From: Apteryx mantelli
Lineage: Eukaryota; Chordata; Aves; Apterygiformes; Apterygidae
Length of the DNA stretch: 64,000 nt
NCBI RefSeq assembly: GCF_036417845.1
Contig: NC_089981.1
Coordinates: 24,138,001-24,202,000, forward strand
Direction of reading: 5' to 3'
How positions within the stretch are numbered: the stretch's first letter is position 1; each line of letters opens with the position of its first letter. Shown in pieces: positions 46,389 through 60,300 of this stretch. The notes beneath the pieces were generated by a model, which saw only the letters and a program-made list of their open reading frames with translations, had not been told where the DNA came from and ran no database searches. A program made the translations under genes and the position numbers.

Positions 46389-49300
46389 AACTTGGTCGTG
46401 GCACGCTCCAACGCTTGGAAGATCCTAACAGGGAAGATGCTGAAGCGGTGAAAAGCGCGGACGCTATCCCGAGCGTCCCGCGGGGCGGCCGGGCTCCTCT
46501 CCCAAGCCGTCATCCCCGGCGAGACGGCGGAGGGCAGGTCTCGCCCCCGCGCCGGAGGCACTGCGCTCAGGCGCGCCGGGCGAGGAAGCGCGTGTGTGGC
46601 CGGCGCATTCCTGGCCCTCCATGGAGCCCCGCGCAAGCCCCGAAGTCGACAGCCAAAGGGTTAACCGAATTCCCCAGGCAGGTGGGAGGGAGGGTCAGAC
46701 CGGGTGATATCGCAGACATGTTATTTGAAAAGCTAAGAAATTGTGGAATTCCTCACCTAATCCAACTTCCCCACAGTTTAAAGAAAACTCGCAATATAAG
46801 ATATCGCTGCGTCCAAGGAAGACCCCCCACGAACCTTTCCCTATGTAATACACATACACCGTGAGCTGCCTCTTGCCGTGCTGGGTTTCTAGCTATGGGA
46901 GAATTTTCTCCTGGTAAAGCTAGCCGGATGCAGCACCGTAAGAAATGAAGTCCTCTGGTCCAGACTATGAGTATAGCAGAGGTAAAATGAACAGAAGCGC
47001 TTCCAGCTTGGCTGTCAAAAGATCTGACAAGTTGTGGCCATTTTATCAAATTGAGGTTGTTTTCAGTTGGAAAACAACGGCCCCTCCTGCGCGGAGGTGA
47101 CGGGGCACCGCTCCTCGAACCGACGCTAAACTGATCCATCGAAACCCAGGGGCTGCTCCAGGAGTGCGCAGGCTGTGGAGTCACGCGTCGTTCCCCCATC
47201 ACCAGGCCCACCGTCTCGGCCCCGAGACCTGCTGCTCGCGCCAGGCTAACCCGAGAGTGATTAAAACACATGCAGATGCGCAACAGGACAATACCGAAAT
47301 CAGTGGAAATAATCCTCTTGATTTTAGCAGGCTGTGTGAGGCTCCAGGAGGTATGCGGTCTTCAGCTTTGGACATCTCTAGATATGAAAGGTCACTTGGT
47401 GAGACTCTGTAGCCACGCAAATACTTGACCACAATTAATGGTCAGCAAGTATGATTATAGTAATGGAAACTGCATCACTGCTTCAAATGTGCCTGCTACT
47501 CCTCCCTTTGTTTTTCCAAGCAGGTTTATTACCGAGCCATATAAGTCCACCAGGTAGATCTTTGTGAAGCAGAAGATATTTCCGGCTGGAAGTAAATAGC
47601 TTGGATTTTGTTTAAATTTTTTTGCGTTAAAGGCAACCATTTCAAGTATGTACAGATCACACAGGTGTTTTTTAGTCAAAACAAGCACAGTAACCACAAG
47701 AGGTGCCAGACTGGAATGACCTCTTCTCCGCTAATCTAATCCAAAAGGAAAAAAAAAAGATGTTTTCCAGTGATAGAATGAATTCCATCGTCTTTGCATG
47801 AGACATAAGGAGAGAGAAAAATCTAGCAACGGATAGCCGGCATCCCCTAGCAGGGATGCCCGTGATTTCCCTCCAAGAAATCTCAGCATTGCAGGTGGCT
47901 CATGGTTTTCAGCCAGACCTGCCACGTCCTGCTCTGGTGCTCCTATCAACAGAAGTCATAAATGGCCAAAATTTGTCACCAGAGTTTGCCACTACTGTTT
48001 CTTACAAGCTGGTATCACTTTTCAGACGAACCTCACTATTTCCAGTGAGTCAGCCCAGGGGCTTCAGGCTAATTTTGGCTGGTTGGACACTGCCCTAGCT
48101 AACTAATTAGCTTAAGAGCAGGAGCTTCATCCAGTATTTCCAGTCACAGGGGGGTTTCGACAGTTCCCCTCCGAATTCCTGCTCAGAACCCCGCTCCTGC
48201 CCCAAAGCGGCGCCCGTGTTGGGGAGGGCAGCGTTTTCGGGGTCAGGGCACCAGCCCCCACTCTGCTGAACGATGCCTGGTTTATGGCCGCTTTCTCCCA
48301 CCCGCCACTGCCCTCTCCGTTCCCGGAGACCCACATGAGAGCAGCAATAGCACGGTCGGGGTATACAAAGTGAAAGATGACTCATTGCAAAGCCTTTGCT
48401 CCCACCTTTGGGAGGCTCTTCCACGGGCAGATAGGGAGAAATCTCCTGGGGAAGGCGGGTGGAATTGAAGTCAGATGGATTTTTAAAAAAAAAAACTTTA
48501 ATTTAATCTAAACAACTGGCTTGGGATGTTGGCAGTTGGCTTTTAAAATTAAGTGCACTTTTTCTGGGCACAATTCTCCCGGGATAGCAGCCAGCAGAGC
48601 CAGGTTCCGGTCTTGTGGGCAAAAGCAGCCCTGGGTGTCCATGGTACAGACATCATTTGCAGCTGGTCTGCAAACAGGCTACATGATTACCATGAGGCCA
48701 CAGCAGAAGGCTGCGGTGGAGAAAATCGTTTCCACCGTGTTTCAAGGGTTTTGGTTGTGGCTCCGAACTGCTGGGCTGCTCTTCTGGCTGTCACCAGCCT
48801 CTGATTGCCAAATGCGCCGTCCCCTCGTCCGCTGCCTACGACCTACCCCTCTCTGCCCGCTGGTTTCTAGCAGCGGGCCTGATCCTGCAGTGCTTTTAAA
48901 GGCTGTTCTCCTTGCAAGTGTGCACGGGTGTTTCTGGTGCTCGGGCGCCGGGGGAGCTTGCAGGAAAGCACCCGGCAGGAGAAAGCAAGCGGTGTCGCTT
49001 CCCTTTGAGAGAGAGGGCAGAGATGCCCACGCGAGGCTGTGAGCAGCCTGAGCAGCAAGCCAAAACGGGCCACGGGATGTGAGCACTTCGCTCCGTTTAA
49101 CCTGGACTCGGTCCAAGCAGCTTCAGCGCTCGGCTCCGAGTGGCGGACACGCAATTCCTCTGCAAAACCCAAGTGCTGGTCACACATTTACCCAACCAGT
49201 AGCTACTTCCTTACCTGCCCGTCCTCCGGCTTTGTCACGAGAGCAGGCTCTGGGGAAGCAGCCTTCCCAACCGCAGCCTTCTTTTTTTTTAAATACGAGC

Positions 49301-49470
49301 TGTTCTTGGACTCTCTGGCAGATAACCACTTCCCCATGGCGCTTCCTCCGAGGGGCTGTTTCCGGGCTCTGCAGCCACCCTGCTGTGGTTCGCAGCTCTG
49401 CGGAGGAGCAAAATCAAAGCGTGCAAGCCCGTGTCATGAATGGAGAGGGGAAGGCCAGTTCTGCGATTAA

Positions 49471-49580
49471 GTCACGGGAGCCAGAGCCCTGGTATTTCTG
49501 CTTCTGCAACAGATTTCCTGCGTGACCTTCGTCAGGGCATTTAACCTCTCTGTGCCTCGGTTTACAGATATTATAGGGGC
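49471..49580 (+). repeat. MIR-like SINE relic
   Basis: The stretch GGGAGCCAGAGCCCTGG, then TGCGTGACCTTCGTCAGGGC, then TTTAACCTCTCTGTGCCTCG parallels the MIR core in order and spacing. The end includes a small local duplication of AGATATTATAG. Confidence 0.65.
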
Positions 49581-51120
49581 ACAGTAGATATTATAGTGCC
49601 CATGGGCTTCGCAGGACTGCCCAGACGATGAGGGTTTTGATGTCCAGAAAGCACCACAGAAATATTCAGAGTGGCTCTGTCACCGAGGCACAGCACTATA
49701 TCCAAAGGAAAAGGTGCTGCCACAGAGCTCTCACCATCCCGAGAGTGAGGAGGTTGAACTCTTCTCCCGGTTTTGCTCCTCGTCTTCAAGAAGAGTTTGA
49801 ACTGACCAATGAGTTTGTGGAAGGTATTAGCACATGTGGAGGTCATTATAGGTGAAGACTGCAGGAAGATTTTAGAGGGCTGTCCATGTCTAGAACAGAC
49901 ATGTTGACAGCTTGGTTACACTTACTGCAGTTGGAGCTATCCATATCAAAAGTTCAGACAAATCACTGCTTGAGCCATGTTGCTCCAATTTTTTTTCCTG
50001 TTTCATGTTATTCTTTCCTCATTCAATCGCAGTTTTTCCCACCCTGCATTTCTGAAGGCCTGACATTCCCAGTTTGTTGTGAGCAAGGCAGGCTCACGTT
50101 TTGGAGGAATTACCCACATCACAAGCAAGTGCTGGTTCTCCTTTCAGATTTTATTTTGAGTAGCTATAAACTTGAAATGCCAGGCTATCTTGGGTCAAGG
50201 CATCATCATCTAAAAACTGGTACCAGTGAATGGCACGTGGCATGGTCATGTGAGGCAGAAAACGTCCTTTGCCACAGAACTGAATTAGATTTCTCCTGAA
50301 GTGAGAGAAATATTAATGGAAAAGCAAATGCAGAGAGAAGGGAATGAGGCGGTCTCTTTTCCTTCCCAGGGGTTCATTCTCTCATTTCATCCTGGCTTTG
50401 GGAAGGCAGTGATAACATCTGCAGGCAGGTCTGAGGAACCAGCTAGAATAGCAGACGTGTGGGAAGCTTCATTGTGGGATAGTCTTGGACATAGGTTTCC
50501 AGTGGAGAAAGGACCCTCTACATACCATAGGCCACAGGACTGCACTGTAGCAAGCACCTAACTTTGGCAGCAAGGTGCCTTTTAAAAAGCTTGATCTTTG
50601 CTCTAAAGGCTTCAAGCGATGAAAAATCTTTTGTGTCAATAAGTAAACTGCCCCATTGCGTAATTGCCTCTTGCCCATTAAAGACCCTTCTAGTCCAAAT
50701 GGGTCTAACTTTAGCTTCTGGACACTGAATGTTGTACCGCGTTTGGCAGCTATCCACCACGAGGACTCCTCATCTCTGCTGCCTCAGGTGTGACCAAGCC
50801 TCTCAGCCTTTTTTGGGGTAAGTACAGCGAGCTTCCTTGCTCTCCTGTAGAAAGGCAGGTCTCTCGCAGGTCAGATCATTCTTGCTGCTCTTTTCTGCTC
50901 TGTCTCTGAGCTGCCAACACCTTCTGTAAGAGCCTGACAGTGCAGCCCAGCCCCAGGGCTCAATGTTGGTATTGCTAGGGACAGGCACAACTGTGAGATT
51001 TCCTTCTTCTTTACTCCCGCCCACTTACAGAGCCGACGAGGATGTGTCCAGCTGGGCGTCCCTCACCATCCCTGCCGTGTCCCTGGAGCCCCACCACCCA
51101 CGGCATCAGCAATGCTGTGA

Positions 51121-51300
51121 TGCATTTATCTTTGCCAGTCTGTCCTTCTCAACGCTGTGATGCATTTAGCTTTGCCAGTCTGTCCTTCTCAACGCTGTGA
51201 TGCATTTATCTTTGCCAGTCTGTCCTTCTCAACGCTGTGATGCATTTAGCTTTGCCAGTCTGTCCTTCTCAACGCTGTGATGCATTTAGCTTTGCCAGTC
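51121..51300. repeat. 40-bp minisatellite, 4.5 copies
   Basis: Units start at 51121, 51161, 51201, 51241 and 51281 (last one half length), each of the form TGCATTTAKCTTTGCCAGTC followed by TGTCCTTCTCAACGCTGTGA. The copies are identical except for one T/G position (TTATC or TTAGC). Such homogeneity implies recent expansion. It lies between INS and IGF2. Confidence 0.95.
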
Positions 51301-54300
51301 CATTGTCTTTTATCAGGCTTGCAATGGGCTTCGCCGCAGGAGTTAACAAGTCAGTGGTTGCGCTAACGGCAACTAAAAGGAAGCAAGTGCTGTGTCTGTG
51401 GGAAAATGCCGGTTCACCGAGTACAGATGAGTTAATATAGATTCCAGTTCACCAGAGCGCTGGGAGGGGACATGCTCAGAAATACACAGTATGACAAGAT
51501 CTTTGTAATACTCAGCACTCCAGTTTCCCTACATAACCTCACTCTGCAAATGATTTAATGACATATTTATCTAATCCACATCAGTATCCCCTAGTGGGCT
51601 TGTCCTAACACAATCCCAGAGACACCTGACTTAGTTACATTACTCTCTTTCTAGTTACTGATCTGTGTAGAGACAAGTTTCAAAATTGCCAATTTGTGCT
51701 TGAAAAGCCTTCATTTAAAAACCTGGGGAATCTGTGCCGTTAGGAGAGGACCAGGCAAGAGCCTTTGCAAATGTGCATTTGGGTAACAAATTTCATTTCT
51801 GCTACTGTACATGAGAGGAGAGGCCCCCCACCACAGAGGCATTTCATGGGGAATAATTTAGTTCCTTTTACCAAGATAAGCGACAATTATAGATACTGCC
51901 AGATGTTGAGTCTTTAGTTCACTAAGTAGAACAAATTAACAGAGGGCGGTTCTGTTTGGCCTAAATTCAAACGAAGCTCTGCCTAAGAGGCCAGGCTGGT
52001 GACCAGAGCTGTCCCAGGGCTTCCCGCTGCGGCTCCGGCAGCCCCGTTGCCCCGTCCTCCTGCAGCGACGCCAGGGCTCAGCCGCGCATCACCAGGGCGA
52101 ACCTCTTGTTTCAGCTCTCTGGCTCTCGGGTCAGGATTTTATCCGTTTTTTTCCCGGCGTTTCCCAATCCGTGCCGGTGTGCGGCTGCAACTCTGAGCGC
52201 TCCCTCTGCTGGCTAAAATATAATCTCTTAAATACGGGCTGCCCTTCGCCGGGGCCTCGTCCGTGCCAGGCAGCGATGCTGCGGGACGAGAGCAGGCGGA
52301 CGAGGCGCTTTCCCCTGCCAGGGCAGGCGCGTCTTACATGGCCAAAGGTGTCCTCCGACGGCAGCAGCTATTCTGCCTCCGTAACGAAACGCGCTGCAAT
52401 GGCCGGGGCTCCCCTTTACCGGTATTTGTCTCTGCAGCGGAGCTGCTGGCAGCATCTGGGACAGGCACTGTGGCATGAGAAAAAGGTCTGGCCTGGACCC
52501 CGCCTGAGCCAAAAGGATAAAGCAGCCACCAATGGCACTGAGCTTGTGCTCAAAGGGCTGGTTTCCACCTAATAAACATGGGACATCTTTTGTCCTTTAG
52601 TCCGCCACTTAAAAACCATTGTCTTGCTGTGTCTGCTGCGATTTCCAAATACAAAGTATTTAACCCCAAACGCCTGTGTGCTGGAGAAACAAAATCACGC
52701 ATGGAGCGGCGGGGAGGGTGGCTGGAGGTCGCTTTCTCTTCTCCGTGTTCACGTGTGAAGGAGGCATCGGACCCAGTTCTTCCCTCCCAGGCTGGGCAGA
52801 GACCTCAGGCTGGCCACACTCTGCTGACCTGCTGCTGGGCGCTTGTAGCCTTCGCCTACCCTGTCGGGCAGGCTAATTGCTGTGCAGGGCAAAAGAATAT
52901 CTGATCTGAGCCGTGTCCGTGGCCAAGGAGAGAGCCAAGACACGAGTTTAAAGAGCAGTCACTTCACTAGCATGAGTCAGACAACACAAAACACCCCCAG
53001 CACTTAAGCACATCAACAAGTAGAGAGTGCCTGCTCGCGTGCTTAAATTCACCCACGTGCCGCAGCACTGTGCCCAGTCTGGGGAGTCGGGGAAGCCAGC
53101 AAAGCTCTGTAGACACATGCTGTTTCCAATGAAATATTGATCAGCAGAAGTATCTCCAGAGTGGATGAAAATTTCTTGAAAGAGGGCTGCACTCCAGGGG
53201 AGCAAATAAGCTGGTGGCAGGGGCATGCGGTGGGACGTGAGAGCAAGGCGCACCTTCCCAGGCGGTAGAGCCGAGAGGAGCACACTAACACGTGTCCCAG
53301 GGAACGTCTTGGTTTTAGCACCATCCTCACTTTTTTTTTTCTTTTTCACAAAAGTCCCTGTACGTCGTAAATTCAGCACTGCAGCCCTCCTCTCTGCCCA
53401 ATGGGAAATGGGTGGAAAAGCCAAGACAGGCACAAGGATTAACGCTGTCCTGGGTCCAATGCCCCCGCCTGGGGCTTCTTCAAGAGCCTGGACACTCAGA
53501 TATGTGACCAAAATCCTCCTTGGAGAAACACACTGGGTGAGATGCAAACATTGAGGCTTCAGAGAAACATCATCTTTAAACAACAACAGGAGCGACAGCA
53601 GCAACAGCCCAACTCTTCATTCGCTCAAGGTCACTGCACGTGCCTCCGAAGGCTGATACCGCGCCGTGCCCATCGCGCTGTTTACCAGGCCACGGATCTG
53701 CCACAACCTTTATCAGAAGCAGCCCATGCGTTTCTGCGTAATTCCCGTGCATCGCCGAGGCTGGCCCGCCGCTGTCCTGGCCTCTCCAGTCCCCTGTCCT
53801 TGGCGTAAATTCCCAGTCCAGCGTCACACGCCAAACTCTCGCTGTTTTTTCTTTTCTGGAACCTTTCTTTGTCTGTATTGTTATTTTTTTCTCCTTGTTT
53901 TTGGTGCCGCAGCACAGCGTACAGAAGTGAGGTGATTTTGCTCACAGAGAAACACCAGGTGTTCTCAGTTTCCCATTCAAATCAGTAAGGGGGACCCTCA
54001 CTCAGCTGGTACCCCGTGACCAGGTGACGCAGAGTTTTTAACCTGAAGAGCAAGAAGAAAGTGGCAGTGCTAGTGCACAGTAAAGGGAGGGCAACGGTGG
54101 CTCCTGGCCCAAGGTGGGCCAGGCGGGGGCTGCAGGTGGGGGTCTGTTTTTGGGAGGCTTGAAAGCCCCCTTCTCTCTCTGCAAGGTTTTTATCTGCCTT
54201 GGGCAATAAGCCTCGCCGTGCAGAGAAGTGCCCATGGGAATGCCTTCTGCCCCCGGCACCTTGCCTTGCTCCAGGACCTCATCTGGCAGGGCCAGGCCTG

Positions 54301-57300
54301 AGGGATCCAGCTGTGCTCCATCCCCTGGCAAAACCTGGGACTGCAGGAGGAGGGAAAACCACCGCAGGAATCCGTGTTTAACAGATTCTCGGCATTTTTG
54401 TGGCACCCTATTTTGGTGACAGACCCATGGATAATTTCTGTGTTCTGAATAGATATATTAAACCTCCGGAACTTTTCCAGGTTAGGAGGGTTGTTGAGTA
54501 CAACAGAACGGATGAATTCCTCAGGAACGATTCCAGAAACTAAAGCTGCGTACAGGCTAGGGGAAGAAACGGGATGTAAAAAGCCTTTCTGGAGATAAAG
54601 AAGGGGCAGTAATGCGAGGTTAGCACAGGCCAACTCAGTGGCTTGCAAATCAGTCCTATATTCTTAAATGGGAGCAAAAAAATGTGCAGTGGAACGGGGC
54701 AGTCAGAGAAACGACCCCGAGCAATCCTCCACAGGCTGAAGATGAAGGGAAAGTGGCTCAAGAATGACACCGGTGGCTCTGTAGTTAAAATCATAAAGGA
54801 AAAGTGAGAATGACGTCAGTGTATGCTCAGTGTCCCCAGGGGGAGGTCAGCGATCTCTCAGCAGGAAAGAAGCTGCTGGAAAAGCGTTTTCTGAGAGGGG
54901 CTTTAGGCGCTGGAGTTCATCCCACCTCCTTGGTCGGAAACCGGTTGGTGCGGGCGACCTCCCATCTGCCCCGCAGTCACCTCCTTGTCCCGGCCATGCG
55001 GAGGGGACAGCAAACCTCATCCCTGCCCCAACGCCACTTCCTTACCGCCCAGAAAAAACCTGCGCTTTCCCAGAGGTGCACGAGGAAGGACTCTGGACAC
55101 CTGCCTGTTAATGCTTCTATTAAGAATAGGTCAAAAAAAAAAAAATCCAGCATGAACGTTTCATCAGAATTTGGGGGAGGGGCAGTTTTTTCCTTGTTTG
55201 TTTGGGGCTGAAATTCAATATTTCAAGGGCAAGAAGTCAACATTTGGGAAGACAGGCCAGTTTTAGCTAGCAAACTTTTAAAAAATGACTAAAAATGCAA
55301 CTTCCAGTGTGGGAGAGGAGTGGACAGTGGTTTGGCCCCTGGGACTGTTTCACTGTGATTTGTCTCTCACCACCAAAAGCAGAGAAAACACAATGGCCAC
55401 GACAGCTTCTAGCAGGGAGCATTTTTAAAAACCCCTCTGAAAATTCATGGGCCGTGCAGCTAAAGCTAGAAACCTGGGTCAGCAAGACGTGCCCGCGGGG
55501 ACACAGGCTGCCTTGCCGGGTCCCAGCCCACATGCACCTCAGCCCCCGGGAAGAGGGAGGGGGATAAATTCAGGCCTCCGAAGTGGATGAGTTTTCTGAT
55601 AAGCTGGGAAAAGGGTTGAAATTTTTCCACTGAAACTTCCCCAGAACGGTTTATTGTCAATTCAGGGTGGATGGTTTGATTTGGATTTGAGTTTTTTGAT
55701 AGGGTCACTAACTGGCCCCCCAGGGAAAAACCTCCCAAGCGGAGCTGCAGACCTGTGACCTCCCAGGAAATGGTTCACATCCCACCACCACCCCTTAAGC
55801 CAGCTGCTCTCTCAAAAACTGGGAATGGAGGGAAAGGATTAAGTCTTGGATCATTTCCTTATGCACTCCTACCAGCTTGCTTAGCTTCCCGTTATTGTCC
55901 CGGGTCTGCTCATGCCAGCTTTGCCCAACAGGATTGCAGGGGGGACACACTGCATATCAACCTGGCATTCAGCTTGGAAAAAACTGGCCTTGCTCCTCAG
56001 CGCTGCAAACAGCAATAATTTACCTAGAGACAATGAGCTGGCAGCGACTTTCCAGACCAATTTATAGCCAGACCTAAAGTGTTCTTCCTGCCCAAGGGAG
56101 AGGAGAAGGAAGAGGTGCTATTTTTTGTTCAGAATAGGTGTGTCTTTGCTGAGCCCAATGTAAATCACAGAGAAGTTTGAGTCTGAACGCTGAACTTCTT
56201 TTGTGCATGCAAAGAAAAGTCCCTCCAAGGTCAGGAGACTGGCTGGATGCAAGTTTCAAATCCATCCCATGTCCGTTTCCTAAAAAGCTGATGTGATGGC
56301 TAAATAAAAAAGTCACAGGGCATTGTCTGGCTATTTTTTATATAAAAATGAATCTGACAGGTCCTGGAGTAATAGACAGCATTCTTCTATCTGTGGCTTC
56401 CAGGAAAAGGAAATAATACAGCTAGATTAGCTTCAGAAACATGGTGAGTGTCTCTTCCTCTGCAGATAAGCCAGCTACTGTTCCCCAGCTCAGAGCAGCT
56501 CGTGTCGTAATGCAGAGGACAGCTTGGTCACCTGGAAGGACCCCCTACGCCGAGCATCACCTCTGGAGGCTGGGACAGCCGTCCCCATACGCCGGCTGTC
56601 CGGGATGGCCTCGCGGAGATCCTGGTCCACCTCAGATTCAAAATCCGTTCCCCGCCGGCCGATTTCTGTGTCTCTCTCCTTTCCTCGAAACCAGAGCGGA
56701 GCCCTTTTGGTGAGGGTTCATGAATGCAGGAAATGGGGGCAACTTTGGTCTTTTCTTTTTGAGGCTGTGTTAACAACTCCGCAACCCAAAGAATTTGTCT
56801 TGCAATCCCCTCTGCGGCTCAGTTTTCAAATCTCTATTCAACCAGTATGAATGAACCGAAGCCTTTATTTGCATTCTCTTCAAATTGCCCTCCACCGCTA
56901 GCATGAGACCTTTGGAAGTTTGTTGCAAGAGTAGCGGAGCCAAGACATTTTAGCCGGGCACGATGCCCCACCGCTACCGCAAACTCACTTCAAAGCAACT
57001 GCTGAGTCAGAATAAATGGGCCTGGATGTATTTTCTTCCCAAAGATCACAATGCAAAACACGGCAGGAGGAGGAGAAGGGAGGGAGGTAAATGGATGCAA
57101 CATTCCCTACTCCTGCGTCACTTCTCCTTCAGGAATTCACAACAAAATTTGGCATTTCCTGAGCAGATTTGCTAGCAGGGAATTGCCTGGTTCCTGTGAG
57201 ACAGCAGAGGGGTTAGAAGCAGACTTTATGAAGAAATCCCACCTGGACCACAGCTAAAGACATCCTGGGTTGTTGCCCATCCTCAGTTATTTGGGGGGTT

Positions 57301-60300
57301 AGGGGGCTAAAGCTGCCCTTCAAACAGCAGTACAGGCTGTGGTCAGAAGGCCAGCAGGGTCACGTTGGCAAGCTGAGGAGCCATGTCCTCCCGTGCAGAA
57401 AGTGGCATAGTGTCGCCTTCAGTCTTGCTTCCCTGATGTTATAAAAAAGGGGGGAAAAATACCTTTGTTCCCCTTTGGCCTTCGCCTCACTCCATCTTTT
57501 AAAAAAGTGAAGAGTCCAAGCCCTTTATATTATTTTCAGTTCTGGAAACCAAAGCATATTCAGAAGGATTTTTTTTTTTTTTCTGAGAGCTTTTACAGTT
57601 TCTGAAATAAGGAAGTATTTTAAACGTCTGCAGGTCTCAGAAAGTGGTGTGCTCCACCTGAGCTCCCTGGACCTCACTCTCACTTCGGGGAGGGAGAGAG
57701 GAATAGTGGCTCGCACCCGCTGCCCAGGCAGAAAGCTCCTGAGAGCACCTCGGGACCTGAAGTGGGCTCGAGGCAGTGCCTCCCTCCCGAGGCCCAGCCT
57801 GGCACTGCTCCCTCCTCCTTGCTTTTCCACCAAGGTCCCTTCTCTCCCTGGGGCCCAGCTGTGGTGGTGGGGGACAACTGTCCTCGGCCCTATGCTTCAC
57901 CCCTTCCTTCGCACTTGTGCTCTAGTTCCAAACTCGAACCCTAACTTTTCCTGGTTTCCATATCGCCAAACATCCAAACCTACTGGTTAAACACTGCACT
58001 GAAGTTTGGGCATGGCACTGGGTAGGAAATGATGGTCCTGTCCTATCTCAAGATTTCGAAACAGTTCCCATTCTGCATTTGCACAAACCTCCTGGAATTT
58101 TTCAGAAGCCAGAGATCAGTGTACCCCGGGGTAACACAGAGCCTGGTGGTTAACGCGTGTTCTTGGGAAATAGGGCACAGTGTGCAAAATCCCCATGCCA
58201 ATGCCTGCAGAGTGGGCACCTGAACCTCCCACGTTCCTGCTTGGTGCCTGAATCACTGCGGGTCCCCTCTTCCCTTCCAATCCAGCCTTGCTAAAACTGG
58301 TCCGGTCCTGCGGGAGGTGCTGATTTTGATGAATCAACATTTTCCAGAGAAAAACGTGGCATTTGCCATTTCCCAACCCGTTCTAATTGAGAGCATTCAG
58401 AAAAAGCAAACAAGCAAACAAACAAACCAAACAATGGCAGGGCACAGGCAACTGGCTGCACTGCTCCGAAGAGCTGTCTGCTGGAGCGCTCCTCTCCTCG
58501 GGTCTGAAGCTTATCGTTTTGCAACTTCTTTCTCAGGGAAACGATTTACGGTTTAGCAGAACCAATTGGCAGAAAGAGGTGGTGTTTCTGGTTTCCTGCC
58601 CCCAGTTTTCATGTGTTCGGGGTCCCATCGTGGTCAGTGCTCCCATGACTGCTTGATGGGCTCTGTATGAGCACAGATGATCAGTTGTATTTTAGATGTC
58701 TCCCTTAGGGGAAGCATGGTTGCACCCATGGGCTCTAGAAGGAGCCTTGGTCACCAGCTGAGACCAAGCTCTCTACGCCGGAAACACCTACCAGCAAGGT
58801 GGTCCTACCTGTGACAGAAGACTAACACACCTTAGCCTATGCGTTCAGTTATATTTCCATGCTTCCCTCTTGCAATTGGCACTTCCTCCAATAAAGATAT
58901 TCCTGTTTTCCCCTCATTTCCCTATGGAAACAACTGGATTTCAAGCCGGCACTGATGTAATGGTCTGGGAAGCTTTCCTGGGTATTTCTGTCCAGAAGGC
59001 AGGAACACCTGCAGTTTAACATGTCCCGCAGCGGACACAGGACTCGCAGAGCACTGGGGCAGGAGTTTCATCTTGCTGCACGGTAGATGGCTGTTCAAAT
59101 TAATGCTGAATGCTTGGATGTTATGAGGAAGATTTCTGAAATGCAAATGCAACTCCGATTTCACTAACGGGGTCTCTAGACTCTTCCAGTCCATGCCATC
59201 CTCGGTCAGTCAGAGGTATGTTGAAAAGCTCTGTGCAGATTTTGACTGAAGCTATGGGAGAAGTGGAGCAGACTCCAAGCGTCTTGGATGCGCCTCTGCC
59301 AAGCAGTACCTGCGGATGATCTCTCCTTGGGGGCAAGGTCTGAGGAGGCTGCTGTGATTTCTGGAAGCAGTCACTGGCCTTGCATTTTGCTTGGAGTTGG
59401 TTGTTTGCTGCTCGTCTCTCCTCTCCTCTATTCTGCCAGCCCTCTGTCTTTTACTTCAGCACAGTTTTTTGATAACTTCTCAAGCCCTAAAATAGACCGT
59501 ACCCCTTACCCTCTATTCCCTCCTCTCTCCTCCCTTTCCAAGCAGCAGAGGAAAGCAAGATTACAGGAAAACATTACAGAGTGACTCATGTATCTCATTC
59601 CTAGAAAAGTCAGACAAGTGTTTCATAGACAGTTAAGGGCAATTCTGACTTTTGCTGAGCAAATTGCATATGTACTCACTTTCCACAGAGAGGCTTAGGA
59701 AACCTGGCCTATAAACGTACCCTCTCCCTGGTCCCCAGCCGAATGGGGAGCAGAGGAACAAACAGGCACCACCAGCCAATTTCAGCCTAGACACTGTTCA
59801 CTCACAGTCAAAAGCTGCTGAAGGTTATCCACCCCTCCAAGCTGGACAACCACCCAGGAATTCTCTGTCAAAGGAGGGCCTTGTAGGAAGATATCAACTT
59901 GTGGAGACAAGTAGTTCATGAAACATCTAGGTTTCAGTGATTCAGGCCAAAACTGTAAGAAGGATGCTCCTGGACACTTGCCTGGTTTCTAATGCCAGCT
60001 TAGGACTCTGAGTTTCCAAACAGTGTGTCTCCAGGGACCTGAAGATGCCCCAGCTCTGGAGGTTTGAGTCTCCTGCATATAGAGAGGAAAACCAGAAAGT
60101 CCTAGCAATCCCCACTCTAGTGACAGCTCCTTCTGAATCAAGTGGGAATGATAGTTTCTCTAAAAACAGATTTTTTACAAAACAAAGAAAAAGTCTTCTT
60201 TAGAAAATTTCTAACTTTGTCATCTTCCTTGGGTTCAATTCTTGGCTCTATCACACACTTCTTTTGCCATCTGGGTCACTTAAGGGTGTTTGGGGTTTTG

